Positions 11,886 to 25,700 of a stretch of 64,000 bases of DNA are shown here, in pieces. Each line of letters opens with the position of its first letter. Position 1 is the first letter of the stretch. The notes under the pieces were generated by a model that was not told where the DNA came from, did no database searches, and saw nothing but the letters and a program-made list of their open reading frames with translations. The translations under genes and the position numbers were made by a program. The stretch comes from Gymnopus androsaceus JB14. Its lineage: Eukaryota; Basidiomycota; Agaricomycetes; Agaricales; Omphalotaceae. The stretch is taken from NCBI GenBank assembly GCA_009733575.1, contig ML769413.1:124001-188000 (forward strand). Direction: 5' to 3'.

Positions 11886-12781
11886 ATGAAGGTAAATCGA
11901 CCTCCTTCTACTGTCTTTTCGTCAGTTTCTGATGAACTTGAATAGATTAACGTTACTGAAGAACAACTCGCTGCACACACTGCTGCCGTCCGACGAGGCG
12001 CCCTCGAAGGAACAGCATTTGGGATGCTTGTTTCAGGAGCTGCTTCACTTTATGCTCATCGCCGCATACCAGCATACAGGACTTTGCCGTTATCGCTAAA
12101 AGCCCTTGGTCCAATCATTCTTATTGCACCATTACTCACTATCCAAGCTGAACGCCGTTCTTTGGAATACGACGAGTCACAATGGTGTGTACTTTGCTAA
12201 CAAGGTTGTCCTCTTTATCTTTCTTACCTATCAATTTCTCGTCAGGACTGGCGAAGGTGCTATGATTCTCAACGAAAGAGAGCGAAAGGTCGACGAAAAG
12301 TGGAAGGCTATGAATACTTCTCAGAAAATCAGCGACTGGGCTAGCCGACATGAGTATTCTATTATTCTGGGCTCATGGGCCCTCAGTTTGGGTGTTGCAG
12401 GTGCTATTATCTCTCGTGATAAGTGAGTGTTCATGGTCGCTTTCCTTTCGCCAACAATCATTCTGACTGACCTCCCGATAGATACCAGACTTCTGCACAA
12501 AAGGTCGTGCAAGCCCGTATGTGGGCACAAGGCCTGACCATCGGTATCCTCATCGCCGCTGGCGCGCTCAAGCACAGTCAGCGGAATGAGGCGGTCGATA
12601 AGCATATAGATCATTCATGGCAGGATGTTGTGAGTATTCCTCCCTTTTTTATTATCGCGCACACGACCGCTAACTGGACTCTTTTCCCCTTAAGCTCGCT
12701 CAACAGCAACGTGAACGTGAAGCACAGGCTGCCCATGCCGGGTTATCTGCTGCAACCAAGCCCAGTGTTTCTCAGCTCTAA
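11886..12781 (+). CDS. RCF2: HIG1-domain mitochondrial protein, respiratory supercomplex factor 2 (Rcf2) family
   Basis: Rcf2 proteins sit in the mitochondrial inner membrane and help assemble cytochrome c oxidase and supercomplexes. Five exons are readable: ATGAAG then an intron at 11892; exon 2 with EEQLAAHTAAVRRGALEGTA and YAHRRIPAYRTLPLSLKALG; exon 3 from about 12247 with TGEGAMILNERERKVDEKW; exon 4 from about 12482 with QKVVQARMWAQGLTIGILIAAGAL, the HIG1-like arginine-helix pattern; and a short last exon from about 12697 rich in Gln/Glu/Ala, ending VSQL and TAA 12779-12781. There are three or four hydrophobic helices. The frame is intact throughout, unlike many neighbours. The family call rests on the HIG1-like segment and the overall layout. 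Confidence 0.85.
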
Positions 12782-14003
12782 GCCGCTATCATCTCCTGCC
12801 ATCATCATCACCACTACTTATCCGACATAAAATGCATGCGAACCTTCCCCCTTGGTCTCGCATAGATACACTTGCACGGGACATTATTTAACGTACTACA
12901 TATACTCATCTAGTATAGAACATCTATACCTTTTACTGTTGTATCACTAGCACTAATAGCCAATGATCATTGATTAACATTTTCTATTGAAGGTGCGAAA
13001 CATGAGCGAGCATTTATATCCAAGTAGATAGAAAATAAACGAATGAGATAGAGGAATAAGTTTGGTATACAGTGATTGGGAAATCTCAGTCAAGACGAGC
13101 ATAGATCAAACCCTTTCAAATTCGTACAACAATTACCAAAACGAAGCATCCCATCAAAGATCGCCACGCAGGACTAGCTAGTCGGACAACTCTTCCCGTG
13201 CAATCTCTGTTAATGGACATATCTCGGTGTAGAATCTAGATCTAGCACCTGGATATTCCAAACCCTTGCGGAAATTTGGATCTTTGAAGCTAAGGTCTCG
13301 AGGACTCACTGGTGGCGAAGAGTTGAGATCCCATTCCCTCGCAAACACCGAGAATGGTCATACACATCAATAGTATACTTTTACACCGTTGCAAATAGGT
13401 TAGTACTGTAGGGATGGAAGATATAACTTGAAATGCGCCTTGTCGAAAAGCTTGTAGAATTAGAACGATGCAGGAGAACAGTTCAAAGTAACTCACAGTC
13501 AGAGTCATACAGGGTGTGTTAGATGTTGAAGGGCAAGAACGGAAGAAGAACCTCCATCGTCTTGTTGGAGACGCCGGGCGGTTGGGAACTCGAAGGAGAA
13601 ATTGTCTCAGTGAGATCTTTCGCTCCATAGTCATGGCTCTATAAGTGCGCTTGGGCTTCCGGAGTCCGAAGTGCCTGCTGGAAGAGCAGCCAGTTCCTCA
13701 GGGCTGTCCCACCAGGCCTCCTGCTCAGCCTTTAGATTCTGGATTCTCGAAGAAACAAAGATTTTTGCCTGATCGAATAAAATTGACTGGGAGAAGTAGT
13801 CTTTGAAAAACTGAGATCTAGCTGAAATTTATCTAGAGATTCTTGTTTTTGGTCCTGGTCGTCGTAGACTCTTGTGGGTGGAATAGAGATCGTTTTTAAG
13901 CGCCCAGTCTTGCCTCTCACTTATTTATGGCCTCGATGCTACGATTCTGAGCTATAATCTTACACTTCCTTGTTGCTCACAGAAAAATTTTACATAAAAT
14001 CGG
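12782..14003. other. Gene-poor interval with one possible minus-strand coding remnant
   Basis: There is no confident gene in these 1.2 kb. On the minus strand at about 13630-13830 one frame reads a protein-like run (KAEQEAWWDSPEELAALP) that continues into another ORF to about 13500. It could be a fragment of a broken gene, but no family is recognised and no start is clear. Confidence 0.3.
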
Positions 14004-15072
14004 TTGCTCACTATATTTCCAGAGATATCTCATGTCATTCTCCATTGTCCGGACGGCGGACACTCAGGTTGTCCAGGTAAAGCATGTTGTAGAGCGGCAG
14101 GGGGAGTGCTCACTGCGCCGACTACCAGCTGCAATGTGCTAAAGTTCATAATGAAATATACGGATATTGATCCCGATGGTCTCTTCGACTGTATGACCTT
14201 TCCAAAGCTTGCCCATCTTGTATTATCGGATCCGGGGAGCCAGTGCGAAACGTATCATATTGCATCGTTGTGCTCAATGCTTGAACGAAGTACTAGCCGG
14301 TTAACCCACCTTAGCATGCACTTCATTCCATTTCTAATGAACTCCTTCGCGTCTTCCTTTGCGTACCCTTAGTCACAGCTCTGGAAGTCGAAGAACTAGA
14401 CCGGATGTTTCTCTGGTTCTTAAATCCTTGGTTGCACCTAGCAGCTCGGATGACAAGGGAGATTATGGTGGTGAGGCTGAAGTGGGTGCGGACAATGACG
14501 AGGAAGTTCCTGTCAAAGGACGGTGCCTACTCCCGCGTCTGAAAGACCTTTGTCTGGTGACTCCCATGATGTTGCTCGAGCTCGTGCGCTCGAGATGGAG
14601 GCCTTCATTGCTCACCGCGGACAACTGTTCAGACAATATGACTAATGAAGTCTTGTGTTTGTTTGCAAAAAATTTCCACTCGATGTCCGTGTACGATGTC
14701 TAGGTGAAGATTTGCTTGGTCTCTAAGAGGTAGACGGAAATGAAGGCTTGGCAAAAGCACAGACATTTTGCCTTCCCCTAACGCCTCCCTACTTCCTAAT
14801 TGGTGCTACGATGGGCGGAACGTAGAAGATCCGATGATGAGGGGGTGCTCACATACTCCAATCAAATTATATGGCCAATCAAATGATAGATTAGCTATAT
14901 CGGGGGCGCTTAATGTCTGCTTCCGTCGTCAACAGAGGGGACTGCTTTAGCCTAGGTGAAGATAGGGAGGGGATGCTCGAGGACCTGCATACATATTTGA
15001 AGGAGTTCAAAGAGAATGGAATGAGTGTGGAGGTTATATCAATCGACGATGTATATTTCTCCGAAAACTGAA
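14004..15072 (+). pseudogene. F-box/leucine-rich-repeat protein remnant
   Basis: Three pieces in different frames read like the C-terminal LRR part of the expanded agaricomycete F-box/LRR proteins. These are FPKLAHLVLSD and RLTHLSMHFIP (14150-14330), LPRLKDLCLVTPMMLLELVRSRW (14535-14605), and a final LEDLHTYLKEFKENGM ... ISIDDVYFSEN ending TGA near 15071. No F-box or start codon is found upstream and stops separate the pieces. It is therefore most likely a degraded copy, although indel errors could contribute. Confidence 0.55.
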
Positions 15073-15257
15073 GCATAATCATGGATGGCCATAAATACGG
15101 GAGATTTGTGATACTTATAAGTTAATCACCGAAAACCGGGAATTACCAAAACCAACTTGCATTAGGAATCGCTTTGTCGGGCATGAGTTTCGGGGAATAA
15201 TCCTTATTTGTCCGACCAGTCTCGAGTCGAGTAATCTAGGCGTCGGTAATCGTAGAC

Positions 15258-15264
15258 TATAAAA
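15258..15264 (+). promoter_or_regulatory. TATA box of the Old Yellow Enzyme gene
   Basis: TATAAAA lies 37 bp upstream of the ATG at 15301 with no other gene between. The core promoter is preserved although the reading frame downstream is broken. Confidence 0.6.
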
Positions 15265-15300
15265 GCATGCAACGATTGGCAAGTGTCAGTATCAACCACA

Positions 15301-16602
<1,302 letters not shown>

Positions 16603-16639
16603 GTATTTTCATCTTCGCTAATTGACGAACGTTTCGCTG

Positions 16640-17272
16640 GTATGTATACCGCAAACTCCAGCGTGTTAAAGAGAAGGAGCGTCTTGCTCAAGAGGCCGAA
16701 CGCCTCCGCCTCGAGCAAGAATAGTACAATAGGCAGCGTAGAGAAGAAGAAGCGCGCCGCTTAGCACAGATCGAGAAAGACAGACTTGAGAAAAAGTTTC
16801 TCACAACTGTGGAGGAATTCAACGCGAAACCAAGAGATATTCAAGATCTTATTGTCAAGCTCTTTAATGCGCCGACAAAACATCTTCAGGAGAAACAATT
16901 GGTGACGAATAAATGGACTTTGAAAGATGTGAAGCCCTTGATGGAGATTTATGATAAGAATGTAAGCATGCTGCGTTTAGAAGGATGGTGTCAGGATACT
17001 AACTATCGTTTAAAGGACCAGTTCCGTACCCGTATAATCGCAACTTTCTTGAACATCAGGGATAGGTGCGGTTGCGCTGCACAACTTCAAGAAAAACGGA
17101 GAGAAAATGGGAGTCCCATCCTACGTCGCCCAGATCCTGGAGCTCGCGATGCGTGTCCAATGGTGTATTCACAAGATAGAGTTTCGATGTGTTACTCTAG
17201 CAGCAGTGGCTTATATGTCGCAGATGGTATTTTTGCTAAACGTTCCAGTGACGCACGTCGATGGCTAGGATA
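16640..17272 (+). pseudogene. Unrecognised coiled-coil protein fragment
   Basis: A charged Arg/Glu/Lys heptad-like run (KEKERLAQEAERLRLEQE, stop, RREEEARRLAQIEKDRLEKK) leads into a folded-looking segment FLTTVEEFNAKPRDIQDLIVKL at about 16798-16865. A GT-AG intron is at about 16962-17015. Later pieces read DQFRTRIIATFLNI and, after a frame change, ALHNFKKNGEKMGVPSYVAQ, ending TAG at about 17271. A stop at about 16722 and the lack of a start suggest a broken gene. I do not recognise the family. Confidence 0.4.
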
Positions 17273-20200
17273 ATAGATTGAGGGTCGAGTCAAGGGTCGA
17301 GCAAAAGCACAACGGTGGCTGTGGGACAAAGCTGTCCCACTCGTCCCGATTTGGATAAAAACAAATCATAGCTATTATAATCACCAGTATACCATTGTAT
17401 ATACCATTCTACTGAAAAAAAGGCTTTCTGACGGAGCTCAGCAGTGATAAATCCACTAATTACCATTGGGTGATTTCCCTTCAATGTAGAACATTTGGTC
17501 CACCGTCCACTTCAAGCTCATTTCTGTCAGCCTAATTATTCCAAGCTTTTGGTCCTCCCTCGCCCCTTATCAGACCTGTCAGGTCCTTTTCGCATCGATT
17601 CTCCTCTTCGAAAGCCTCAGACTGCGGCACCATCGAAGGCCACTTCAAGCTTTCACCATGCCCAATGAAAGAAGTGATCTTCTCCCGTCAACCGTGATCG
17701 ATATCTACACTTAATTCTTGCAATTATTGTAGCAGTGCTTCTCAAATGCTTTGGAGGGTACTCGCACGAAGTACGAACAGCGGAAGCCGGCGCTCGTTTA
17801 AGCGCCAAGTTCAAACCTTCCGCCAGCGTGGAGCCCAAGGGCCAGCGATCCTCTTCGAACCTGAAGCAAATTCGTCCTGTATGGAAAGAGACTCCTACTC
17901 TATATAATACCCTCCAACGCTTCTGGTTCTTGCCATCGGATTATCAAAATTGACCATTCAGAAGTTCAGGTTGTGGAAGATTAGAGAGTATAGCGGAAAA
18001 CAAATGAGCGCGACGTTCAAGACTTCGGACGACGGCAAGAAGAGCTATGGCAAGGCCAAGGTTTTCTTTGGAGCTGCAGGTAAGTTTGTCTCGATATTCA
18101 GACTGCCTACAAACTGACGGACTTGTCACACTCGGTGAACGTAGGCTTTATTCGATTCACCACAGTACTTGTATCAATGCGAGAACACCGAGATGGTACC
18201 TGTTTGTTTCGATCATAGAGTGGACGAAACCTGCTGAAGAACAGTGCTTGATGATTATCTTCAAACAAGTCGATGTGTCCAAGATGTTTGCTTCAGGTAG
18301 TCTATATAGCCATCATCTCGACTCCATTCAACCCACAACATCTACATTGACTGGCGCAGCTTTGCGTGGGCACGTTGATTAACAAGTGCGTCTGCTTATT
18401 CGCCTCAGTTGAGGTTGCGCTCAATCTTCACCAGAATCCAATTTCCTAGGAAATAAATCGTATTTGGAGCCCTTACAACACCATTCTACTATCCTGCTAC
18501 AAGGGATTCATTAGACGACGAACATTGTAGGTGATGGCCAAGTCCCAACCATACTAGCTATGTTCAGGTATTTTTAGTTGGTCCGATCTTTTCGTGTTGA
18601 GGCTAACTACTTCATTTTCAGTATAGAGCATTCCAAACTTGCGCCTGGAACCGTCAAGAATGTCCTTTTATCTCGACAGCTAGTGCCGCAAACCATTCCA
18701 TTCAGCCGCCGTCCGACAAATCTGTTCAAACTATACGGCGCACAAAACTGTCCTCAGAACTGTCCTCAATCTCATCAAGCGACGAGAACCTGTTCCACGC
18801 GAGTCGAAATACATCATACCTAAACCTCCTCCCGGACGATAAAAAGCCTCGAATCCAGAATGAAAGAAGCCAGTTCGCTGAATGGATTAGTCCACAAGAC
18901 CCTCAACACAACTAATGGTAAGTGATAACGTCTTTGCGCCTCTTTTTCTAAATCTAGTCAAAGCAAAATGTAAAGATGTAAAGCTTACTCCTAATAAGCC
19001 CAGGATTATTTGGGAGGCCGAGAGTCCGATTAATCGACAGGGGAGCTTAACGTAGGATCCTGGACTATCCTGGAATCCATTCGTCTTTCTCCGACGTTGA
19101 TAATGATCTCAGGGTTGAGCGCCGTTAGCGCCTTCGTCAATACCGAAATGCCGACTATACTCAATTAACCGCTTTTTTTTGCCGAGAGGTCAAAGCGCCC
19201 AATATCATCTCATACAAAATTATGTGTATGTGCCAGTCTGTTCAGTCCTTCTTCGTTTCTTTCCTCTTATTATTAATTACGCGTGCTTAAAAAGTGACAT
19301 CGTTCATCCTTGCTTTTAAATTTTACAGAGAGATGGTGAAGTGTAACGCTAAAACAACCGCCAGTATTTTTCTTCGATAAACCGTTGGTAAATATTCACT
19401 CAGAGGTTGACCACGGGCACATTAAATGATTAATTAAACAAGGCTCAAGGAGGGCTGAACAACAAGCCATGGTGACCGATTGATATATACGTGCTTCTCA
19501 GAATCTGAATGGGTATCGAACTGCAGACATCCACATTCTGGGTTCACTCCGAAATACTCGTTTTTAGGCTTCCTTTTCACGAAAATATCTGAAAGCCGTC
19601 CGGACGTAAGTAGTGACCAGGTGGTGACCGGTGAATACCCTTTTCCATCTGGCAGCATAGCATGGACTCGGTGGATGCGAATAGGTTATGTTACCCTGTT
19701 GTATCATATGTCGCCCATTGCATCCATGGAAAACAAAATTCTCATTGGTCAGTGAAACCCTGTCCTAACATATACGAGTCACTTTTTCCCTTATCCTTCT
19801 GATATAGGTTGATGTAGATGATCTTTCGCGGCAACTACAAGTTGTGTAATGAGCATCTGAGCATGGACCCTGCGCGTCGTCTTGAAAGGCTCGAACGTTT
19901 CATACCGCCGCGGCTGTGAGCGTCGTAGACACTGACAGCAGGGTAGCACGGTTTATGTCAAGCTCAACTGTCTTCGATGTCGATGATCCATCTTTCGCGC
20001 CTGATACGCCTGATAAGTCTTGGCTCAGATGGGAAGGTAAGGCGGAACAGTTAGGAATAAACCGCGAGGTAAGAAAGCTGTAGATTAGTCTCGTAATAAA
20101 ATAAATTTACACTTATAGAGTTAAGCGTTGTTGTAGGTTGTTTCCCGGGAGTTCGCTTCTAATTTTTGCAGATCCTCCGCAAAAAGATAACTCGATTCTA

Positions 20201-21155
20201 CGCAGTCGCCGGTGCCTACCTGCTGCTATATGCGCGCCTCTCGTATACCTGAGACCTTCCGGATCCAGAAGGATCCCTCCCGACTGGAAGATAGACTCAT
20301 GATGCATGCTGCCAAATCCATCCCTTCTTCCGTGGAGTAATAGTGAAACATTCCACACCACGCAGTGCCTGCTGATGCATCGCTGCGTACCCGTACCAGT
20401 ACCCATCCATCTGCTGCGACTCACGCCATCCACATAATACAAGTAACACTGCCGTAAACTTCCATATTCGGACTCGGCGCACTAGCGTTCGAGCAATGTT
20501 TCCCGCCCGTGGTAAACGGCGCTGTAACAAATACGGTGACCCTGTGTGCACAAAAATGAAGCAAAGCCTATTCGAGTCACAAATCTATTCCACTTTGCCT
20601 ATGTTTTTGGTTTCTTCTATGTACGGTAGCTAAGTATCGACAAAATATAGAGGGTATTGGTACCGTTACACTGGGGAGAACGATGTTAACGAGCAGTGTT
20701 TTATTTTTTTTTCGAGATATAAAATTCGTCGAGGAGGAAGGGGGAAATAAACCAAAAAAACGGAACAGAAAACATAACCGGAAAGCGTAAACGATAGCGA
20801 AAGAGGATATGAAATAAGGACTTTATACAATTGTGCACGTCATGCTTTAGTGTAGATCTCGGATTAATTGGGGTGTTCGTTAAACCTGCGCCTGAATGAA
20901 AGGATTGAGTAGAAGTTGGAGATAACTGAAGGGAGGAAGACATAGAGGGATCAGGGTCAGGCTAGTATGAGGAGAGGTACTGTAAACGGCGAATAAGAAA
21001 CACAAAGAGTCAGTACACATTTTGAAACCCGGAGAAAGTTATACACAGATAATATACACACAAGGAAAGCGAAGGGGAATAAAGAAACAGAAAGATGCGA
21101 GAAAAAGATCATCGTCCGCAGTATCAGGCGAACCGAAGGAATTTTGAGATTTTCA
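17273..21155. other. Decayed, gene-poor interval
   Basis: These 3.9 kb hold only short, interrupted ORFs. Fragments with protein-like composition occur at about 17735-18080 (SLPSDYQ; TSDDGKKSYGKAKVFFG followed by a plausible GTAAGT donor), 18150-18300 (a run containing IIEWTKPAEEQCLMIIFKQV) and 19940-20035 (STVFDVDDPSFAPDTPDKSW). None can be joined into a gene or assigned to a family. The segment looks like a graveyard of degenerate coding sequence rather than a transposon, since no terminal repeats or transposase motifs are visible. Confidence 0.4.
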
Positions 21156-22723
21156 TCATGTTCCCCTGGACCAAATATCGCCCATTTCTCCAACTGGCTG
21201 TGAACCACCGCTGCCAGCACCACCTAGACCCGACGAATACCCAGGGATACTTTGTACAGGAGGCAAGCTCCTCGGCATCCCAGCATTACCGCCGCCGAGT
21301 CCAGCCAGCCCAGTAAGTCCTCCAGAAGACCCTAATCCATGCCTCGATGCCGATTGAGCAAAGGATGCTCCATTCAGAGGCGGGGGAGAAGGCGCATAAC
21401 GATGATCATACCCATTTCTGCTGTTGCTAGTGCTTAAACCACCTGGCGGAGGAAGCTGGTTTGATCCAAACGCGCCTCCTCCTCCACTTCCTCCAGAGGA
21501 AGATCCTCCACCGCCTCCTCCACTACCACCTCCGGCAGTGGAAGACGAGGAATTGGAGCCAGAGTTGAACATCTGGGACGGTGTAGGGAAGAATGGAGAG
21601 TTGAGCGTTGGGAAATTAAAGTTACTTTCCGAACCTCCCGTTGAAGAGTTGGGTCCGGATCCTGTTGGAGAACTGGATTGACCTGCGTAACCACGAGATG
21701 AAGATCGTTCTGGGGCAGGCCACTGCATCGAGCCGGAACCAGAGGACGAGGATCGACCATGTGAAGAGTCAAGACGTCCATCGTTACTTATTTTCCCTCC
21801 AGAGGTATCAAGACGCGGATTGTCCCAGTTACTTCCTCCATGGTTTGAATGAGAAGAGGAAGAACCGTACATGTGGTGCGAATGAGCAGCGGAAGGGATG
21901 TTTTGCGAGTGAAGATACGAGTGCAGGGCGGGAATGCTGGTGGACTGACCGGGGAGTCGCGGAGAAGGAAGAGAATTCATCTGGTGGTGGTGGTTTGGCC
22001 TGTCCGAGGTCATGTATGGATGTCTCGAGGAGGATTCGCGTCCATAATCTCCCGAATTGTACGACGGGAGACCAGAAGGACGAGGATGCAGGGGCCCAGG
22101 ATGATGATGATCATCGTATGCGGGCCTGGGAAGGCCGTCATCGACAGAGTCTGGTGTCCCAGAACCGTCAACAGAATGAACACCTGCGTCTGTCTTTTCG
22201 GCGCTTTCGCGAGTGATTCGGGCGCCGACGATAGACATAGTCGGGATACTTGGAATTGAAAGTTTCTTTCAATTCCTTGGCTCGGTCGAGGTAAAACTGT
22301 TTTTCGGACTAATACTAGTTAGAATAGAAGAAATGATAATTATGATTAAACTCACTGCAGGCATCGAGTTCCATTCCTTGCTCAGAATCTTACTGATTTC
22401 GCCTGTACGCATCGACTGGTTCTCTGAGGAAACCTGAGGACGACGTCTTCTAGCGAATATCATGAACGCGTTCATAGGCCGTTTAGGCGTTCCATCAGCG
22501 TTCAGTGTTTGTGTGGTAAGTGTTGTATTGCTTTCAGTGTCTATCAAGTTGAGGTAGTAAGTATTGAATAGAATACGGAAAGAATTAGATACTCACCGTC
22601 AAGATCATTCTCAATTTTGGAAGCATCTGCGGGGTAGAGGTAGTTGGAGCCATCGTCTGAGGGAGAGCGAGAGTTATTGCGCTCATCACGAGCAGGACCG
22701 TCCACCGGAGAGTATTGTGTCAT
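21156..22723 (-). CDS. HMG-box (MATA/Sox-type) transcription factor
   Basis: The likely start is ATG 22723 (MTQYSPVDGPARDERN). Exon 1 ends at the donor near 22600; exon 2 gives DTESNTTLTTQTLNADGT and the HMG box: PKRPMNAFMIFARRRRPQV, MRTGEISKILSKEWNSMPA, then after an intron SEKQFYLDRAKELKETF, YPDYVYRRRPNHSRKRRK. The motif MNAFMIF and the YxYRRRP end place it with sequence-specific MATA-HMG/Sox-like factors. A further intron of about 58 bp (donor GTGTTC after AGACGCAG, acceptor CCCAG) joins the box to a 330-residue tail rich in Ser, Gly, His and Pro, including Gly/Ser runs and His-rich stretches, ending at 21156. Agaricomycetes carry several such genes with developmental roles. Whether it is linked to mating cannot be told; no homeodomain or pheromone genes are nearby. 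Confidence 0.88.
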
Positions 22724-25700
22724 GAAAGTGAAAGTAAGTGAAAACGAAATCAAGGTTCTTGTTGAGTTGAGTTTTTGTATACGACTGAGTTTTTGTATAG
22801 ACCCAGGTTTGATGGAATGACCAATTGCGGTATGATCGGCACGCGGAAGAAATTCACCTTTTCCGTTCGTCCGGGCTCGGCTTCTTCTCCTTCTTTTACA
22901 GTGACCTGTGTCAAGCGCGGAAGGAAGGAAAGCAGAATAAAGGATAACTCTAACTCTCTCCAACAAGGTTATAAACGCGACTCGTTCGGTCCTGGTTCGC
23001 TTTGACGTTTTATTTTTATTTCCGTAGTTTCGTGTCCAATTATCTTGGACGAAAATGGCAAAAAGGATGATCTAGACACGGAAATCTGACCATCGACGAA
23101 GAATCTCGACCCTGCCTGCCCTGACTTCCCGACTCCCTGCGCGGAGCTGACTTGTGACCATACTGACAACACGTTTGGCGCTGGAACAGGAAAGCTATTT
23201 CGTCAAGGTTGAAACCCTCACACAAGTACATTCCTTCCTCCCACTTCCAGGCGAAAAAGAGCAAAAAATTCCTGAAAAATTCGCTCAAAAGGAAGATCAG
23301 CGAAGGTATCCAGATTTGGCAATGCGGGGACATTTGCTTGCGCCATGTGATGCACTTTTTTTCCCTCTCAATCACAAGTATTTGGACGAAACCCTCAATC
23401 ACTTCGAGTGTTTACGGAATCACGGCATCAATGGAAACGAGGCTCTTATTACAGCACTCACGTTCTTCCAAATCTCGATCTACCAGGTTTCTGTATTATC
23501 TCTTCTTCAAATCATACTCACAAACGACGTTTTGTTTACCATGAATGGACAAAGATCAGCAACCCCAATGGCAGCCCAGAAGAAGGACTTTGCAAAACAC
23601 ACTGCCCGAATCGGTTTCTCGAGATCTCCGTCGCTCGTTTGTCGTTTTCCTTGCTTATCAATCCATCCACTCGGACCTGACTCTCCCATCCTGGACCTGG
23701 ACCTGTGTTTGCCCATGGCCAAAGCCCCTACCCCTCGGGTGCTCCGCTCACTAGATTTTTTGCTTTGCTTCACTAATGTACATATCTCCAAAAAGCTGGC
23801 TCCGTATAGCACAGTTCCGACTCCACATCTCATTTTACCTCTGATCTGACAGGAGTTTTGGGATCCTGAAGGATAAACGGACACAACCAAACATCCCCCC
23901 ACGTTACATGTAACATAGCTCCGCTCCATCCAGATACGAATCCGAATCAGCTGGCTTAACTCCTCACTCTCCCAAGGAGGTTCCCAAGGTCGAAAAGATA
24001 CCGGTTGGTTGGGTGGCGGTTGCTATGATCTATCTATCTATCATTGTCAAACCCACAAACAAAAAACATGAGAGACTCGAGAAAGCGCCCGAAAGCTCTC
24101 GGAAACTCGACACAAGACCTTGTAGGTATTGCATTCTCATACTTGCGTACACGCGATTGTTTTTCCCTTTTGTTCACGTTTCCGCTTTGGAACATAAGCT
24201 GTTGCAACTTGCAACAGCGCTGTGGCCCCGACCATACGACAGATTAATGATATCCACGAATCACTGCATATTGCGGTGTGAGTGAGTATCATGAGTGGCT
24301 AACTCTGATCAGGATCGTTTCGTTTCGAATCTAACGTCTTTCAAGAGGATAAAGAACACCCGATGCGAATGCGAAATTAAGCCTCGGTGACAACTCGGAA
24401 ATGAAAAAGATGCAGATGCATGCAACAAAAGAAGCACAAGGAAGGAAGGAAGCCTCGGGGACGAAGGGAGACGTAGCCGGAGTCCGAATGTCCCGGTCTT
24501 CCTCTCGAGTATCTTTTTTATCTTCCATAAATCATCGTGATTGAGCCAGACGCTTTAGAATAACACCAGTGGATTCTAGTACCATGTTCTTTTGGGGAGA
24601 TAGCGCACACAGCCCTCGCTGCCAGTGGGGAGTTACCGGTGCAGTGTATCAGTGAAGTACATAGGAGGCGAGAGGGGACGGAGTTGGTGGTGCTTTAACC
24701 TTCAGCTTGAATGTCCAATTTATTGACGATGATCCAATTGTATGAATTCAATCTTATCAAGCCTCGCTGATCATACCAAGAGGTGGTATAGAAAGAAAGT
24801 GTATCAGTTACAGCAGTGCTACATAGATTGTGTCCTGCATACAATTCATACATTTTGGACCTTAGAATACAGACCATATAATATAAGCTCGCCCACCTTC
24901 ATTCCACGTGTACCGTACACAAACGTTAAAGCATTCATTCACCATTCAACAATCGAATCCACAATCACCCCTCGCGATGGATGAGTATGTATTGAGTTAA
25001 TTGATAACCTCTATGGAATTGGTTATTCGAATTCTCAATTGAGTATCGAATCCATTCATTCATTTTGAATCCTTGCATTCATCGACTTTTCATCGACGGA
25101 AGAATTTCATTCCGAATCCGAATCAATTAACTGATTCTCGAGCGATATGAACACCGGGTTTGAATGGGCGTGAGGACGAGTTCGAAGTTCCGAAGGGACA
25201 TGTATGAGTGGAACTCGGTGCCAGGGGGAGGCGGGGGCCGTCGAGGTTCAATACAATGTCTATCTCGAATATCTATCTCGACCTTGGTTGATGGTGATTT
25301 TTGATCTCTTTTTTCTTTTGCAAATTACACAGTGATTAAAGGTGCCTCGATAAGTACAAAGAGCTTTAGTTCCCTCGAGTGCTGAAAGTGGCGAGGTTGC
25401 TTGAGATGCCCTCTTGATTACAACCGAGAGCTTCGAATTCCTCAACAGTTCAGTAGTTATATGATCCAGTAGCGTAGAGCTGTAGGTAGTGAACTACACA
25501 CGCATACAACCAACATAAAGCAAGGCTGGAATCCGGGGTGGATCGCTGTTCATCTTGAAAGTCATAATATAAAACCCAGGGCGGCGGCGGGTCAAGTTCA
25601 CTGCGTGGTATTCAGTCGCACAAATTCGCGGAGTGCTAAAACGATTTTAAATGGTGCATTCACTCAACAGGAACATCATTAGAGCAAGTAGAGCTTATGA

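Noticed and set aside
17944..18100. Possible CSL-type DNA-binding fragment (KKSYG followed by a basic-hydrophobic strand)
   Set aside because: Only a five-residue resemblance; the flanking conserved blocks of that family are absent.
21641..22259. 191- and 136-codon plus-strand ORFs
   Set aside because: They are antisense to the HMG-box gene tail, whose low complexity keeps other frames open.
23154..23849. 231-codon plus-strand ORF
   Set aside because: No domain motif, no neighbours or splice structure, and several overlapping ORFs of similar length in other frames.
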